DNA of 64,000 nt from Haloarcula rara (GCF_029338235.1 NZ_CP119785.1:2542001-2606000); one strand, 5' to 3'. Numbered from the stretch's first letter, positions 26,023 through 34,669 are shown. Notes: generated from the sequence alone by a model not told the origin. Numbers and translations: made by a program.

Positions 26023-26130
26023 GAGACGTCTCCCGTCAGTCGACGTCTCCCGCTGGACAGCACCGCACCTCCGCGGCTCCCGGTGGTCGCCGCGTCGGTA
26101 TTGGAGACGTCTCCCGTCAGTCGACGTCTC
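26023..26130 (+). repeat. Two perfect 27-nt hairpin repeats
   Basis: 26023-26049 and 26104-26130 are identical: arms GAGACGTC/GACGTCTC with loop TCCCGTCAGTC. Read on the minus strand the loop is GACTGACGGGA, the same loop class as in the cluster at 5973-6238. They sit 81 bp apart in the gap between the CBS-ParB gene and the mutase; that gap has no gene. Confidence 0.8.
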
Positions 26131-26131
26131 C

Positions 26132-26923
26132 CTACTCTTGTAACCGCTCGGTCGTCTGTACGAGCGGGTGGCGGGCGTAATCGACGACCTCGATGTCGCC
26201 GATACACTCCAGTCCGGCCTCAGTGGCCGTCTCGGCCATCCCCAGGTCGACAGTCTCCTCGAGCACGATGACGTTTGCCTCCATCGCCCGGATGTCGAGC
26301 CGTTCGGCGGCCTTCACCCGGTGGTGGCCGTCAGCCAGGTAGAGGTGGCCGTCGTTGTCGATGACGACCAGGGGCTCGGCCAGCCCGCGTTCGAGTTCGT
26401 ACACCCGCCCCTCCAGTTCGTCGGCGTACACCGTCGGCTGGGTCGGCGTGAGCGCGGCGAGGTCGACCATCCGGCGCTCGTCGTGGGTGGTGATGTCGTG
26501 GATGTTTGCAAGCGTGCGTGCGAGCTTCTCGACCTTGTCTGGGGTCGCACGCTCTATCTGTGAGCGGATGACGTCTGCGTTGGAGATGATGCCAACCAGG
26601 TTGCCGGCGTCGTCGACGACCGGGAGTTTCTGGATGCCAGACCGGAGGATGACCCGGGCGGCGTCCTGGACGGCCATCTCGGGGGCGGCGACGATGATGT
26701 CCTCGGTCATCACCCGGAACATCGGTTCGTGGTCCTCGGCGAGCAGGAGGTCCCTGGCGCTGACAAATCCCTCGACGCGTCGCCCGTCGGTGACGGGGAA
26801 GCCACTGAAGTCGTCGCTCTCGGCGATGCGTTTGGCCACTTCCGCGACGGTGTCGTCGAGGTCGACGGTCGCGACGTCGCGTGTCATATACTCCCCCACC
26901 GTCGGTCGACCCGTGTCTGCCAT
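26132..26923 (-). CDS. CBS-pair and ParB/sulfiredoxin-like domain protein
   Basis: 263 aa from ATG 26921-26923 (MADTGRPTVGEYMTRDVATV). Two CBS domains occupy residues 8-125 (FSGFPVTDGRRVEGFVSA, IQKLPVVDDAGNLVGIIS), which usually bind adenine nucleotides. Residues about 155-250 are ParB/Srx-like with the hallmark LADGHHRVKAAERL. The same combination occurs in archaea where ParB/Srx enzymes include ADP-dependent serine kinase; whether this one is a kinase, a nuclease or a sensor is unclear. The ATG ten codons upstream at 26950 is less likely. Start is 38 bp from the DHH gene stop. Confidence 0.85.
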   Translation of the reverse strand: MADTGRPTVGEYMTRDVATVDLDDTVAEVAKRIAESDDFSGFPVTDGRRVEGFVSARDLLLAEDHEPMFRVMTEDIIVAAPEMAVQDAARVILRSGIQKLPVVDDAGNLVGIISNADVIRSQIERATPDKVEKLARTLANIHDITTHDERRMVDLAALTPTQPTVYADELEGRVYELERGLAEPLVVIDNDGHLYLADGHHRVKAAERLDIRAMEANVIVLEETVDLGMAETATEAGLECIGDIEVVDYARHPLVQTTERLQE

Positions 26924-26960
26924 CACCGACCTTTGCCCAGCGAGTGGCAAAAAGACTCGC

Positions 26961-28472
26961 CTACCCGCTGTCGTGCTCGTCGGGCTGGGGTCGGGCTAGC
27001 CCGGCGTACTCGTCCGGCGTGTACTCCGTCGACCCGTTGACGCGCCCCAGCAGCCGGTGGGACCGGGACTGGACCGCGTCGAGGAAGCGGTCGTTGACGA
27101 CAGAACTGACGATGCTGTGCAGCGACTCTTCCCGGTCGTCGACGCTGTCGAGCACGCCCAGCGTTATCTGGGCGCCGGCCATGTCGGCGTGGCCGCCCGC
27201 GGAGCCTATCTGGCCGAACGCGTCCCGCAGGGCCTCGCCGAGGTCGATATCGGCGCCGCGGGCCCGCGCCGAGACGTAAATCGTCCCGTCGAGAACGCCG
27301 TACACCATCGTCGCGTGGATACCCTCGAGGTCGAGCAGCCGGTCGGCGGCCTGTGCCAGCGCGTCGCGGTCCGAGAGCTCGCCGACACAAGAGAGCAACA
27401 CCGACCCTTCCTCCTCTCGGTTGTCGATAGCGCGGCCGATGATAGCGAGCGTCTCGCCGCTGACGCTCGGGTCCTCGATGCGCTGGAGAGCGTCCATGTC
27501 CGCCCGCTGGACGAGCTGGGCGGCCGCTTCGAAGTCCTCTGCCGATACCTCCCGGCGGAAGTCCTTCGTGTCGACACGGATGCCAAAGAGCAGCCCGGTC
27601 GCGATGGACTCGGACAGTTCGACCTCCAGCCGCTGGAAGTAATCCACCAGGAGCGTACTCGTCGCGCCGACGCCGCTGCGCAGGTCGACGTAGCGCGCCT
27701 CGACCGGGAGTCGCGGCGGGTGGTGGTCGATGACGATGTCTATCGGGAGGTCTTCGGGGAGCTGGTCGTTGACGCCGGGCCGTGAGTGGTCCACCAGGGC
27801 GAACCCGTCGTAGGCATCGAGCGCCGCGTCGTCGCCGGGCTCTAGGTTCACCAGGTCGTACTCCAGGAGGTTCACGAACGCGCGGTTCTCCTGGTGGGAG
27901 ATGTCGCCGTAGTAACACAGCGACACTGTACAGCCGGCTCTGGCGGCGAGTTCGCCCAGCGCGACGGCGCTCGCGATGGCGTCGGGGTCGGGGTTGTCGT
28001 GCGTGACGACCGCAAGGTGGCCGTCGATGTCGCGAAGCACCTGCTGGAGCTGTCGGGTGCGCGCGCCCGCCTCACCTACACACCGTTGCAGTCGCTCCGA
28101 GAGGACGGCTTCGGGGTCGACCACGCGGTCGGCGACAGCGTCGAGGCGACTGCGCTGGGCGTCGCTGGCCCCGTAACCGCTGTAACACAGCAGGAAGGCC
28201 TCGGGGAACAGCTCGGCGACGGTCTCGCCGGCTTCGACGGCGACGGCCGGGTCGTCGGTGGCGACAATCACCGTCGTCGGAGCGATGTCCAGCTTGGCCA
28301 TCCCCGCCCGGTCGATGTCGTCCGTGACGGAGACGGCGATACCGTCCTCCCGGAGCGTCTCGGCGCGGTGCCCGTCGTCCGTGAGAACCTGCAGCTGCTC
28401 GTGGTCGCCGCTCACTGCGTGGATTATCGCTCTCGCTGTCGAACCGGCGCCAACAACCAACCGAGACGGCAT
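26961..28472 (-). CDS. TrkA-N / DHH / DHHA1 phosphoesterase
   Basis: 503 aa. Residues 1-125 form a Rossmann nucleotide-binding domain (MPSRLVVGAGSTARAIIHAV, TTVIVATDDPAVAVEAGE). The DHH domain follows with THDNPDPDAIASAVALGELA, ALVDHSRPG and VIDHHPP, the metal-binding aspartate/histidine set. C-terminal DHHA1 carries GSAGGHADMAGAQI. This is the architecture of archaeal RecJ-like/nanoRNase or cyclic-dinucleotide phosphodiesterase relatives with an added TrkA-N domain. Substrate unknown; cyclic or short nucleotides are plausible. Upstream is an Lrp-family regulator on the same strand (34 bp). Confidence 0.88.
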   Translation of the reverse strand: MPSRLVVGAGSTARAIIHAVSGDHEQLQVLTDDGHRAETLREDGIAVSVTDDIDRAGMAKLDIAPTTVIVATDDPAVAVEAGETVAELFPEAFLLCYSGYGASDAQRSRLDAVADRVVDPEAVLSERLQRCVGEAGARTRQLQQVLRDIDGHLAVVTHDNPDPDAIASAVALGELAARAGCTVSLCYYGDISHQENRAFVNLLEYDLVNLEPGDDAALDAYDGFALVDHSRPGVNDQLPEDLPIDIVIDHHPPRLPVEARYVDLRSGVGATSTLLVDYFQRLEVELSESIATGLLFGIRVDTKDFRREVSAEDFEAAAQLVQRADMDALQRIEDPSVSGETLAIIGRAIDNREEEGSVLLSCVGELSDRDALAQAADRLLDLEGIHATMVYGVLDGTIYVSARARGADIDLGEALRDAFGQIGSAGGHADMAGAQITLGVLDSVDDREESLHSIVSSVVNDRFLDAVQSRSHRLLGRVNGSTEYTPDEYAGLARPQPDEHDSG

Positions 28473-28506
28473 AGACTCTCTCTGGTCCGGAGCGTCTAAA
28501 AACCCG

Positions 28507-28935
28507 TTACTTCAGCCGTTCCTGCAGGAAGGAGGGGTGGGCGGCCGTCACGCCGTCGAGTTCGAGTATCTCGTCTTCGATGACTGCGGCGAGGGAGTTC
28601 CCGTCGGTCGCGCGCACCTCCGCCATCAGCATATGGTCGCCACTGGAGGTGTACAGCGACTCGACGGCGTCGATATCGGAGAGCTGGCGGGTCGCCTCGA
28701 CGTAGCGTTCGCTGGCCACGTCGATGCCGACCATGGCGATAGACTGGCCCGAGAGCTTCTTCGGGTCGATATCGGCCGAGTAGCCGACGATGACGCCCTC
28801 CTCTTCTAGCTTCTTGATATATTTGCGGACCGTGGGCTTCGAGACTTCCGCCCGGTCGGCTATCTCGGCGTATGATGCCTGCGCGTCCTCTTCGAGGACT
28901 GACAGGATACGACGCTCCGTAGACTCGACACTCAT
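28507..28935 (-). CDS. Lrp/AsnC family transcriptional regulator
   Basis: 142 aa. N-terminal HTH (SYAEIADRAEVSKPTVRKYI, KKLEEEGVIVGYSADIDPKK) and C-terminal ligand-binding RAM/ACT-like domain (AMVGIDVASERYVEATRQL, SGDHMLMAEVRATDGN). Such proteins are dimers or octamers responding to amino acids. Lies between the DHH gene and porB on the same strand and may govern either; no operator could be assigned. Confidence 0.92.
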   Translation of the reverse strand: MSVESTERRILSVLEEDAQASYAEIADRAEVSKPTVRKYIKKLEEEGVIVGYSADIDPKKLSGQSIAMVGIDVASERYVEATRQLSDIDAVESLYTSSGDHMLMAEVRATDGNSLAAVIEDEILELDGVTAAHPSFLQERLK

Positions 28936-29096
28936 AGAGGGATATTTACCGTGGGTGAAAAAATATGTTCCGAATCAGTAACCCACTTTCGGGCCGCCGA
29001 GAACTCGCACGGCCTGTCCTCGCGGGCCCACGTCCGCTTCGGGAAACGTGGGGCCAGCGGGCGTCCCGATGTCCGCGTGGTCACAGCGTTGGCTGG

Positions 29097-30035
29097 TTAC
29101 TTGTGGTGCTGGAGCAGGTTGTCGTAGGTCCGCTCCCACTCGGCGTCCTCGTCGAAGTACCGCTCTGCGAGCGGTTCCTCCGGCATCTCGCCGATAGAGC
29201 GTTTCTCCTGGCCGTAGGAGGGGCGCTCGTCCTCGATGTACATCCGACCGGTCAGCACTTCGCCCTCGTAGAGGCGCTCCTCGGTCTTTCGCATCATCTC
29301 GGCGGCTTCCGCCCGGTCCGAGACGTCGAAGTCGAACTCGTCGGACTGCTGGACGTCCGTGTACGGGACGTAGTGTTTCGCGTCCTTGTTCCAGGTCGGA
29401 CACTGGGTCAGGAAGTCGATGTGCGCGAAGCCGTCGTGCTCGATGGCCTCGGCGATGATCTCCTTTGCCTGGTTCGGGTTGACCGCGGCCGTGCGGGCGA
29501 TGTAGGTCGCGCCGGCGTTTAGCTGCTGGCTGAGCGGTCGAATCGGCGACTTCGCCGAGCCGTGGGGCTGGGTCTTTGACTTGTGGCCCTTCGGCGAGGT
29601 CGGCGAGGTCTGGCCCTTCGTGAGCCCGAAGATCTCGTTGTTGAACACGATGTAGGTCATATCGTGGTTCTCACGAGCGGTGTGGATGGTGTGGTTGCCA
29701 CCGATACCGTAGCCGTCACCGTCACCGCCGGCGGCGATGACCTCGATTTCTGGGTTGGCTAGTTTCGCGGCCCGGGCGACGGGCAGCGAGCGGCCGTGGA
29801 TGGTGTGGAAGCCGTAGCTGTTGAAGTAGCTGTTGAGCTTCCCGGAACAGCCGATACCCGTAAAGAGGGCGACCTCGTCGGGGTTCTTGCCCACCTCGGG
29901 CATGGCCTGTTTCAACGCCTTCAGGACACCGAAGTCCCCACAGCCGGGACACCAGGTGGCCTGTGGCTCGATGCCGGGCGTGAACTCGTCTCGCTCTATC
30001 TCTCGGTCCTCTCCGATTGCGCTGAATGCACTCAT
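29097..30035 (-). CDS. porB: 2-oxoacid:ferredoxin oxidoreductase beta subunit, probably pyruvate type
   Basis: 312 aa. Thiamine diphosphate subunit of the oxygen-tolerant haloarchaeal enzyme that makes acetyl-CoA from pyruvate and reduces ferredoxin. Signatures: TWCPGCGDFGVLKALKQAMP (cluster cysteines), GIGCSGKLNSYF, GGDGDGYGIGGNHTIHTARE and NNEIFGLTKGQTSPTSPKGH (TPP/Mg site). The length of 312 aa, paired with a 632-aa alpha subunit, matches my recollection of the halobacterial pyruvate enzyme rather than the oxoglutarate one, but the substrate is not proven. Three bp after porA; one operon. Confidence 0.8.
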   Translation of the reverse strand: MSAFSAIGEDREIERDEFTPGIEPQATWCPGCGDFGVLKALKQAMPEVGKNPDEVALFTGIGCSGKLNSYFNSYGFHTIHGRSLPVARAAKLANPEIEVIAAGGDGDGYGIGGNHTIHTARENHDMTYIVFNNEIFGLTKGQTSPTSPKGHKSKTQPHGSAKSPIRPLSQQLNAGATYIARTAAVNPNQAKEIIAEAIEHDGFAHIDFLTQCPTWNKDAKHYVPYTDVQQSDEFDFDVSDRAEAAEMMRKTEERLYEGEVLTGRMYIEDERPSYGQEKRSIGEMPEEPLAERYFDEDAEWERTYDNLLQHHK

Positions 30036-30038
30036 AGG

Positions 30039-31937
30039 TTAGTCACCTGCCGCTGGCAGGTACTTCATGTTGGTCGCGGCGAGGTCCTCGCCGTTGATGC
30101 TCGATTCGAACCCGTCGACGATCTCGGCGGGCTCGAAGGGGTTCCCGTTGTACTTCAGGAGGCTCGACATCTTGTCGCCGTACTTGCCGATCTCCTTCTG
30201 GGTCAGTCCGCGGAACTGGGCCGTGGCGTTCATCTCGACGACCAGGGCCTGGTCGACGGACTCGAGCCACTCGGAGACCTCCTCGACCGGGTACGGGGCC
30301 ATGTCCGAGACGCCCAGCGCTTTCACGCTGTGGCCGTTCTCGTTGAGCCGGTCGACGGCCTCGAATGCCGTGTCCTGCTGGCTCCCCCACACGAGGATGC
30401 CGTACTCGGCGTCTTCGGGGCCGTGGTAGGTCTGGTGGGAGGCATTCTCGTCGAGGTCGGCGCGGATGTCGTCGAGCTTGTTCAGACGGCGCTCCATCTG
30501 AGCGATGCGGTTGTCGGGGTCCTCGCTGATGTGGCCCGACGGGTTGTGTTCGTTCCCGGTCGCGAGGTAGCGCCCGTCCTTCTGGCCGGGGACCGAGCGC
30601 GGACTGACGTTCGAGCCGTCTTCGGGCTCGTGGAGGAACCGCTGGAACTTGCCCGACGCGTGGTGGGCTGCGTCCTGAATCTCCTCCTCCGTGAGGACGG
30701 AGCCGGGGTCGGCGTTTGGCTCCTCGTCGAAGTGGCTCGCCGGCAGGTTCCGGAGCTCGCCCTGTATCTTCTGGTCGTAGATGACGATGGACGGAATCTG
30801 GTACTCGTAGGCGATACGGAACGCCGAGCGGGTCTGCGTGTAACACTCGCGGATGTTCGCGGGCGCGAACACGACCCGTGCGGAGTCGCCCTGTGAGGTG
30901 TACAGGACGTGTTCCAGGTCGGCCTGTTCGGGCTTGGTCGGCATCCCGGTCGAGGGACCAGCACGCATCGCTTCGACCAGCACGACCGGCGTCTCGGTCA
31001 TCTCGGCCAGTCCGAGCGGCTCGGACATCAGCGCGAAGCCACCGCCCGAGGAACCGGACATGGATTTGACCCCCATGTGCGAGGCTCCGAGGGCGAGCGC
31101 CGCGGCGGCAATCTCGTCCTCGACCTGCTCTGAGATACCGCCGAACTCGGGCAGGTGCTGGGACATGATGGTGAAGACGTCGGTCCACGGGGTCATCGGA
31201 TAGCCCGAGATGAACCGACAGCCCTCGTCGAGCGCGCCGTAGGAGATAGCGTTAGAACCCGAGAGAATGACCTGCTCCTCGTCGTGAGAGCCGTCCGGAA
31301 CCTCGATGTCGTGGTCGATGTCGAGCTCGGAGGCGGCCTCGTAGGCGTCTTCGAGGACGGCGAGGTTGGCTTCCTGCATATCGCCGGCCATGTTCTGTTC
31401 GATGAGCGTCTCGAACTCCTCGGTGCCGATATCGAGGATAGCGGCGGTCGCCCCGATACCGGCCGTGTTGCGCATAATCTCTCGGCCGTGCTCTTTGGCG
31501 ATGCCACGCAGGTCCATCGGAACGACGTGCCAGTCGTTCTCCTCGGCGGCCTCTTCGAGTTCGATCTCCTCGACGTCTTCCTCGTCTAGCAGCCCCTCGT
31601 CATAGAGGAGGACACCGCCCTCGCGGAGGTCGTCGAAGTTCTCGTACAGCGGTTTCAGCTCTTCCTTGCCGTAGTAGGCCTCGTCCTGTGGGTTCCGGGC
31701 GAAGGAGTCACCCAAGGCGAGCAGGAAGTTGTAGCCGTCACCGCGTGACTGTACATTCTCGTCCTTCGCGCGTACTTCGACGTACGTGTGGCCACCGCGG
31801 ATACGAGACGGGTAATGCCGGTGTGTGAAAACGTGAAGTCCCGAACGCATCAGGGCCTTCGCGAAGTTCTGACTGGTCGAGTCGATTCCGTCGCCGGAAC
31901 CGCCAGCGATTCGCCAGATTAGTTCGTTGTCTGTCAT
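30039..31937 (-). CDS. porA: 2-oxoacid:ferredoxin oxidoreductase alpha subunit (gamma-alpha fusion)
   Basis: 632 aa. The first about 190 residues are the gamma domain (WRIAGGSGDGIDSTSQNFAK, HYPSRIRGGHTYVEV), the rest the alpha domain (ISYGALDEGCRFISGYPMTP, MSGSSGGGFALMSEPLGLAE, QGDSARVVFAP) and a C-terminal transketolase-like part. Works with porB in the cytoplasm to oxidise pyruvate; electrons go to ferredoxin. The 5' side has a 329-bp gap with a TATA-like stretch. Same substrate caveat as porB. Confidence 0.82.
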   Translation of the reverse strand: MTDNELIWRIAGGSGDGIDSTSQNFAKALMRSGLHVFTHRHYPSRIRGGHTYVEVRAKDENVQSRGDGYNFLLALGDSFARNPQDEAYYGKEELKPLYENFDDLREGGVLLYDEGLLDEEDVEEIELEEAAEENDWHVVPMDLRGIAKEHGREIMRNTAGIGATAAILDIGTEEFETLIEQNMAGDMQEANLAVLEDAYEAASELDIDHDIEVPDGSHDEEQVILSGSNAISYGALDEGCRFISGYPMTPWTDVFTIMSQHLPEFGGISEQVEDEIAAAALALGASHMGVKSMSGSSGGGFALMSEPLGLAEMTETPVVLVEAMRAGPSTGMPTKPEQADLEHVLYTSQGDSARVVFAPANIRECYTQTRSAFRIAYEYQIPSIVIYDQKIQGELRNLPASHFDEEPNADPGSVLTEEEIQDAAHHASGKFQRFLHEPEDGSNVSPRSVPGQKDGRYLATGNEHNPSGHISEDPDNRIAQMERRLNKLDDIRADLDENASHQTYHGPEDAEYGILVWGSQQDTAFEAVDRLNENGHSVKALGVSDMAPYPVEEVSEWLESVDQALVVEMNATAQFRGLTQKEIGKYGDKMSSLLKYNGNPFEPAEIVDGFESSINGEDLAATNMKYLPAAGD

Positions 31938-32266
31938 TGTGAAATCCTCGGCCCCAGCTCTGGTGCCGTACCGGAAGGTTGGGGGGCCACGACTAAAGAT
32001 TTTCCACTACATCAAGTCCCATTAATCGTTATTATTCGGGCGAAGGCACCCTATTCTGGGTAAACTGCAATGATTAATCTCCGGAGTTTTCAGCCCGGCC
32101 GAAATAGTTGGAGCTCAGACAATTATCGCCCCGAATCTGGCTCGAGACCCGCGGTCGGCTCACACTGGCGACCGCGTGGCATCTCACTTGTCAGCAGGGA
32201 GCAGTGGACACCGCAGTCGCACTCGTCGGAAGGCCTAATGCCGTACCGGGCGTCTCTTCGATGTGA
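31938..32266. other. Intergenic region between porA and DICT gene
   Basis: 329 bp between divergent genes. Around 31995-32040 it is AT-rich, including ATTAATCGTTATTATTCGGG, likely promoter sequence. A 7-bp inverted repeat GCGGTCG/CGACCGC lies at 32151-32175. Open frames in this stretch (32070-32318, 32123-32305) have non-halophilic composition and are not considered genes. Confidence 0.4.
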
Positions 32267-32989
32267 ATGTCGCTCAGCGAACTCATCGCCGGCGTTGAAG
32301 CCCACGAGCAGACCCTGACGGTGTTCAACGCCGACGGGGCGGTCACCGACGACCTTCGGGACCGCTTTGCGGACCGGAACGTCCGGGTCGTCCGGGAGAC
32401 GACCGGGAGCGGCCGGCCCGGCGAGTTCCTCACCCTCTCGGACGCCGACGGCGTCTACGCGGCGACGGATATCGACTCGTTCTACGATTCACTCGACGAC
32501 CGCGAGCGCGTGCTGGGCGAGGACGCCGGTCACAGCCTCCTCGACCATCTGGACGAGACCCTCTTTACCTCCTGGTCTATCGAGCGGATGGTCGCCGCGT
32601 CCCGTGAGATAGAGGACCGCGCCTGGCGGGTCGGCGAGGGGTCCCTGTACGCCGGCTTTCAGACGCTCTCGACGCTGCAGGGCGAACGCGCGCTGTACGA
32701 GCGACTCGGCGATTCGGCAGTCGATGTCCACGCCTACGCGGTGCCCGATATCGACCCGCCGACCCACAGCACGTTCCAGCTTCATCTGGACCGCAGCGAG
32801 GAGATAGCGACGTCGTGGTTCGTCGTCTTCGACGACGGGACCGACGACGAGGCTACCACGCAGAAATGCGCGCTGCTGGCCGAGGAGCGCGAGCCCCGCG
32901 AGTTCTACGGCTTCTGGACGTACGACCCCGGGACGGTCGACTACATCGTCGACCACCTGGCGTCCCGGTACGGAACGGTCGAACAGTGA
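32267..32989 (+). CDS. DICT sensory domain protein
   Basis: 240 aa. The DICT-type sensory domain covers most of it (VFNADGAVTDDLRDRFADRN, GVYAATDIDSFYDSLDDRER, EGSLYAGFQTLSTLQGE, STFQLHLDRSEEIATSWFVV). No HTH, kinase or GGDEF output is fused, so it is a stand-alone input module. The ATG at 32261 is followed at once by TGA, fixing 32267 as start. It overlaps a 59-aa gene at its end (GTGA), suggesting a two-gene unit. Confidence 0.78.
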   Translation: MSLSELIAGVEAHEQTLTVFNADGAVTDDLRDRFADRNVRVVRETTGSGRPGEFLTLSDADGVYAATDIDSFYDSLDDRERVLGEDAGHSLLDHLDETLFTSWSIERMVAASREIEDRAWRVGEGSLYAGFQTLSTLQGERALYERLGDSAVDVHAYAVPDIDPPTHSTFQLHLDRSEEIATSWFVVFDDGTDDEATTQKCALLAEEREPREFYGFWTYDPGTVDYIVDHLASRYGTVEQ

Positions 32990-33165
32990 GCAGTCCCGTC
33001 GCCACGGCGACAGCGTACCGGATTGCAGAGACCGGCCAGCGCGTCAACGCCGTCGAGTTCGAACTGCACTTCCAGTTTGGCCTCTGGACCGTCGTCGACC
33101 GCGGCGAGGACCGCTGGGTCGTCCGGACACGCGACGGCGAGCGGTTGACGCTGTCGCCGCTCTAG
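32986..33165 (+). CDS. Small protein coupled to the DICT gene
   Basis: 59 aa from a GTG at 32986 that overlaps the upstream stop as GTGA. MSSPVATATAYRIAETGQRV, VEFELHFQFGLWTVVDRGED, RWVVRTRDGERLTLSPL looks like a compact beta barrel. No known family recognised. Translational coupling to the DICT protein suggests they act together. It ends 4 bp into the convergent MBL gene. Confidence 0.65.
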   Translation: MSSPVATATAYRIAETGQRVNAVEFELHFQFGLWTVVDRGEDRWVVRTRDGERLTLSPL

Positions 33166-33947
33166 ACAACTGACTCGAACACCGAGAGGTCGTGGCCCAG
33201 TAGAGTCTCCGCGCTCGTCTCTCGCTCGATATCCCGACAGCGCGCCAGGCTCTCGCGCCAGGCGGCGTTGCTCCACAGAAGGCTCGTCGCCATCGACTGG
33301 CCCGCGTAGTTAGCCTCGACGTAGGCCTCGTCGCCCACCACGAGCAGCGGGTCGCCTGCCCGCTCGACGAGCGCACCCATGAGGCCGGGCGTGTGGCCGG
33401 GCAGGTGGAGCAGTTCGACGCCCTCGGCGAGGTGGTAGCTGTCGCCGTGGACTATCTCCCAGTTGAGGTCGTGGTCGAAGTCGCTCGCGAGGTAGGCGAT
33501 AGAGCCCGCCGCCGTCTTCGCGCTGTAATAGGCGTAGGGGAGTTCCTCGCGATGGACGTAGATTGGCACGTCCGTCCCGGCGAAGTTCTCGAGGCCGCCG
33601 GCGTGGTCCAGGTGGAGGTGGCTCATGACGACGGCGTCGATGTCGTCGAGCGCGTAGCCGGCCTCGGCGAGGTCACCCTCCAGGGTATGCTCGTCGGCGT
33701 CGACGTGGGCGAAGGCCTCGTACAGCGGTGCGGGCCAGTAGCCGTCGCCGGCCTCGGGATGTGAGCCGGTGTCCCACAGTATCGTGCGCTCGGGCGTCTC
33801 GATGAGGAGGTTCCAGACGACGTACTCCTCGTACTCGTGGTCGGGGTCGCGGTTCGACGCCGTCGCGACGCTGGTCCCGTCGACGACGAAGCTCCGGTCG
33901 GCCATCACTCGCCCGCGGTCCAGAAACGTGACTTCGGGAGGTTCCAT
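33162..33947 (-). CDS. MBL-fold metallo-hydrolase (N-acyl homoserine lactonase-like)
   Basis: 261 aa. The metallo-beta-lactamase motif HLHLDHAGGLENF (HxHxDH) is near residue 112, with LHLPGHTPGLMGALVE and GDEAYVEANY supplying further metal ligands. The pattern WNLLIETPERTILWDTGSH and the HTPG block match the AttM/AiiA lactonase-like group. Substrate unknown; lactone hydrolysis is a family-based inference. Monocistronic, convergent with the DICT unit. Confidence 0.88.
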   Translation of the reverse strand: MEPPEVTFLDRGRVMADRSFVVDGTSVATASNRDPDHEYEEYVVWNLLIETPERTILWDTGSHPEAGDGYWPAPLYEAFAHVDADEHTLEGDLAEAGYALDDIDAVVMSHLHLDHAGGLENFAGTDVPIYVHREELPYAYYSAKTAAGSIAYLASDFDHDLNWEIVHGDSYHLAEGVELLHLPGHTPGLMGALVERAGDPLLVVGDEAYVEANYAGQSMATSLLWSNAAWRESLARCRDIERETSAETLLGHDLSVFESVV

Positions 33948-34051
33948 ATGGGGTGTAGGGTGGCTGAAAAGAAAAGGGTGGGTCCGAACTAATTAGTATT
34001 GTCAGCCGCGTCACCGTAACTCATACAGGTGGCTGTACACACTGTATACAC

Positions 34052-34267
34052 ATGAGCACGATACGCGTCAGCGACGAAGTGAAAGAACGGCTCCGGGACC
34101 TCAAACGGGACGACGAGACCTTCAACGACCTGCTGGACCGTCTCAGTCGGACCGAGAAAGATGTCGAAGCCATCGCACAGTCCCTGCCATCCGTCGACGA
34201 GAGTGATATCGAGCGGATGGACGACGCCCGTGACCGATTGAACGACTCGCTGGAGAACCGCCGGTAG
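34052..34267 (+). CDS. vapB: VapB-type antitoxin
   Basis: 71 aa. N-terminal ribbon-helix-helix-like segment (STIRVSDEVKERLRDLKRDD, ETFNDLLDRL) binds DNA and the acidic C-terminal helix (ERMDDARDRLNDSLENRR) would wrap the toxin. The PIN toxin ATG directly follows its stop with no gap. An AT-rich ACTAATTAGTATTG stretch at about 33989 can serve as promoter. Confidence 0.85.
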   Translation: MSTIRVSDEVKERLRDLKRDDETFNDLLDRLSRTEKDVEAIAQSLPSVDESDIERMDDARDRLNDSLENRR

Positions 34268-34669
34268 ATGCTCGTCCTCGACAGGGATGTGCTGGTGAAG
34301 CTCCGCAACTCGGACCAAACAGTGGTCCAGCACCTCCAGCAGTACCGTACCGACGAGTGGACGATTCCGGCCCACGTCGCGTGGGAGTCATTTCAGTACC
34401 ACGGGAGTCGGACCGATATGGTGCAGGAACTGCAGCATCTCCGAAATAGCTTCGACAGAATCCTCCCGTTCACAGTTGACACTGCCCTCGAAGCCGCGTA
34501 TCTCGACGAGAAGCTACAGTCCCAGGGTGTCACCCTCGACCCGATCGACCTCCTGAATCTGGCGACAGCGCAGGAAGCAGGTGGCAGGTTCATCACACAC
34601 AACAAGAACGATTTCGACCGTGGTCCAGTGCGGGACCTTGCGGATATAGATGTCGTACTGACGGACTGA
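34268..34669 (+). CDS. vapC: PIN-domain toxin (VapC family)
   Basis: 133 aa ribonuclease. Acidic residues of the PIN site: MLVLDRDVLVKLRNSD (Asp-5), HVAWESFQYHG (Glu), GVTLDPIDLLNLATAQEAGG (Asp pair) and ITHNKNDFDR (Asp). The first motif reads DRDVL rather than DTNVL. RNA target unknown, probably tRNA or rRNA cleavage as in other VapCs. Its stop abuts the convergent acyl-CoA dehydrogenase stop. Confidence 0.87.
   Translation: MLVLDRDVLVKLRNSDQTVVQHLQQYRTDEWTIPAHVAWESFQYHGSRTDMVQELQHLRNSFDRILPFTVDTALEAAYLDEKLQSQGVTLDPIDLLNLATAQEAGGRFITHNKNDFDRGPVRDLADIDVVLTD

Noticed and set aside
30043..31188. 381-aa Arg/Pro-rich frame on the minus strand
   Set aside because: Same strand but shifted frame of porA; typical GC-rich shadow with no known motifs.
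32070..32318. Open frames in the porA-DICT gap
   Set aside because: Non-acidic, Ser/Arg-rich, and overlapping the DICT start; no sign of selection.
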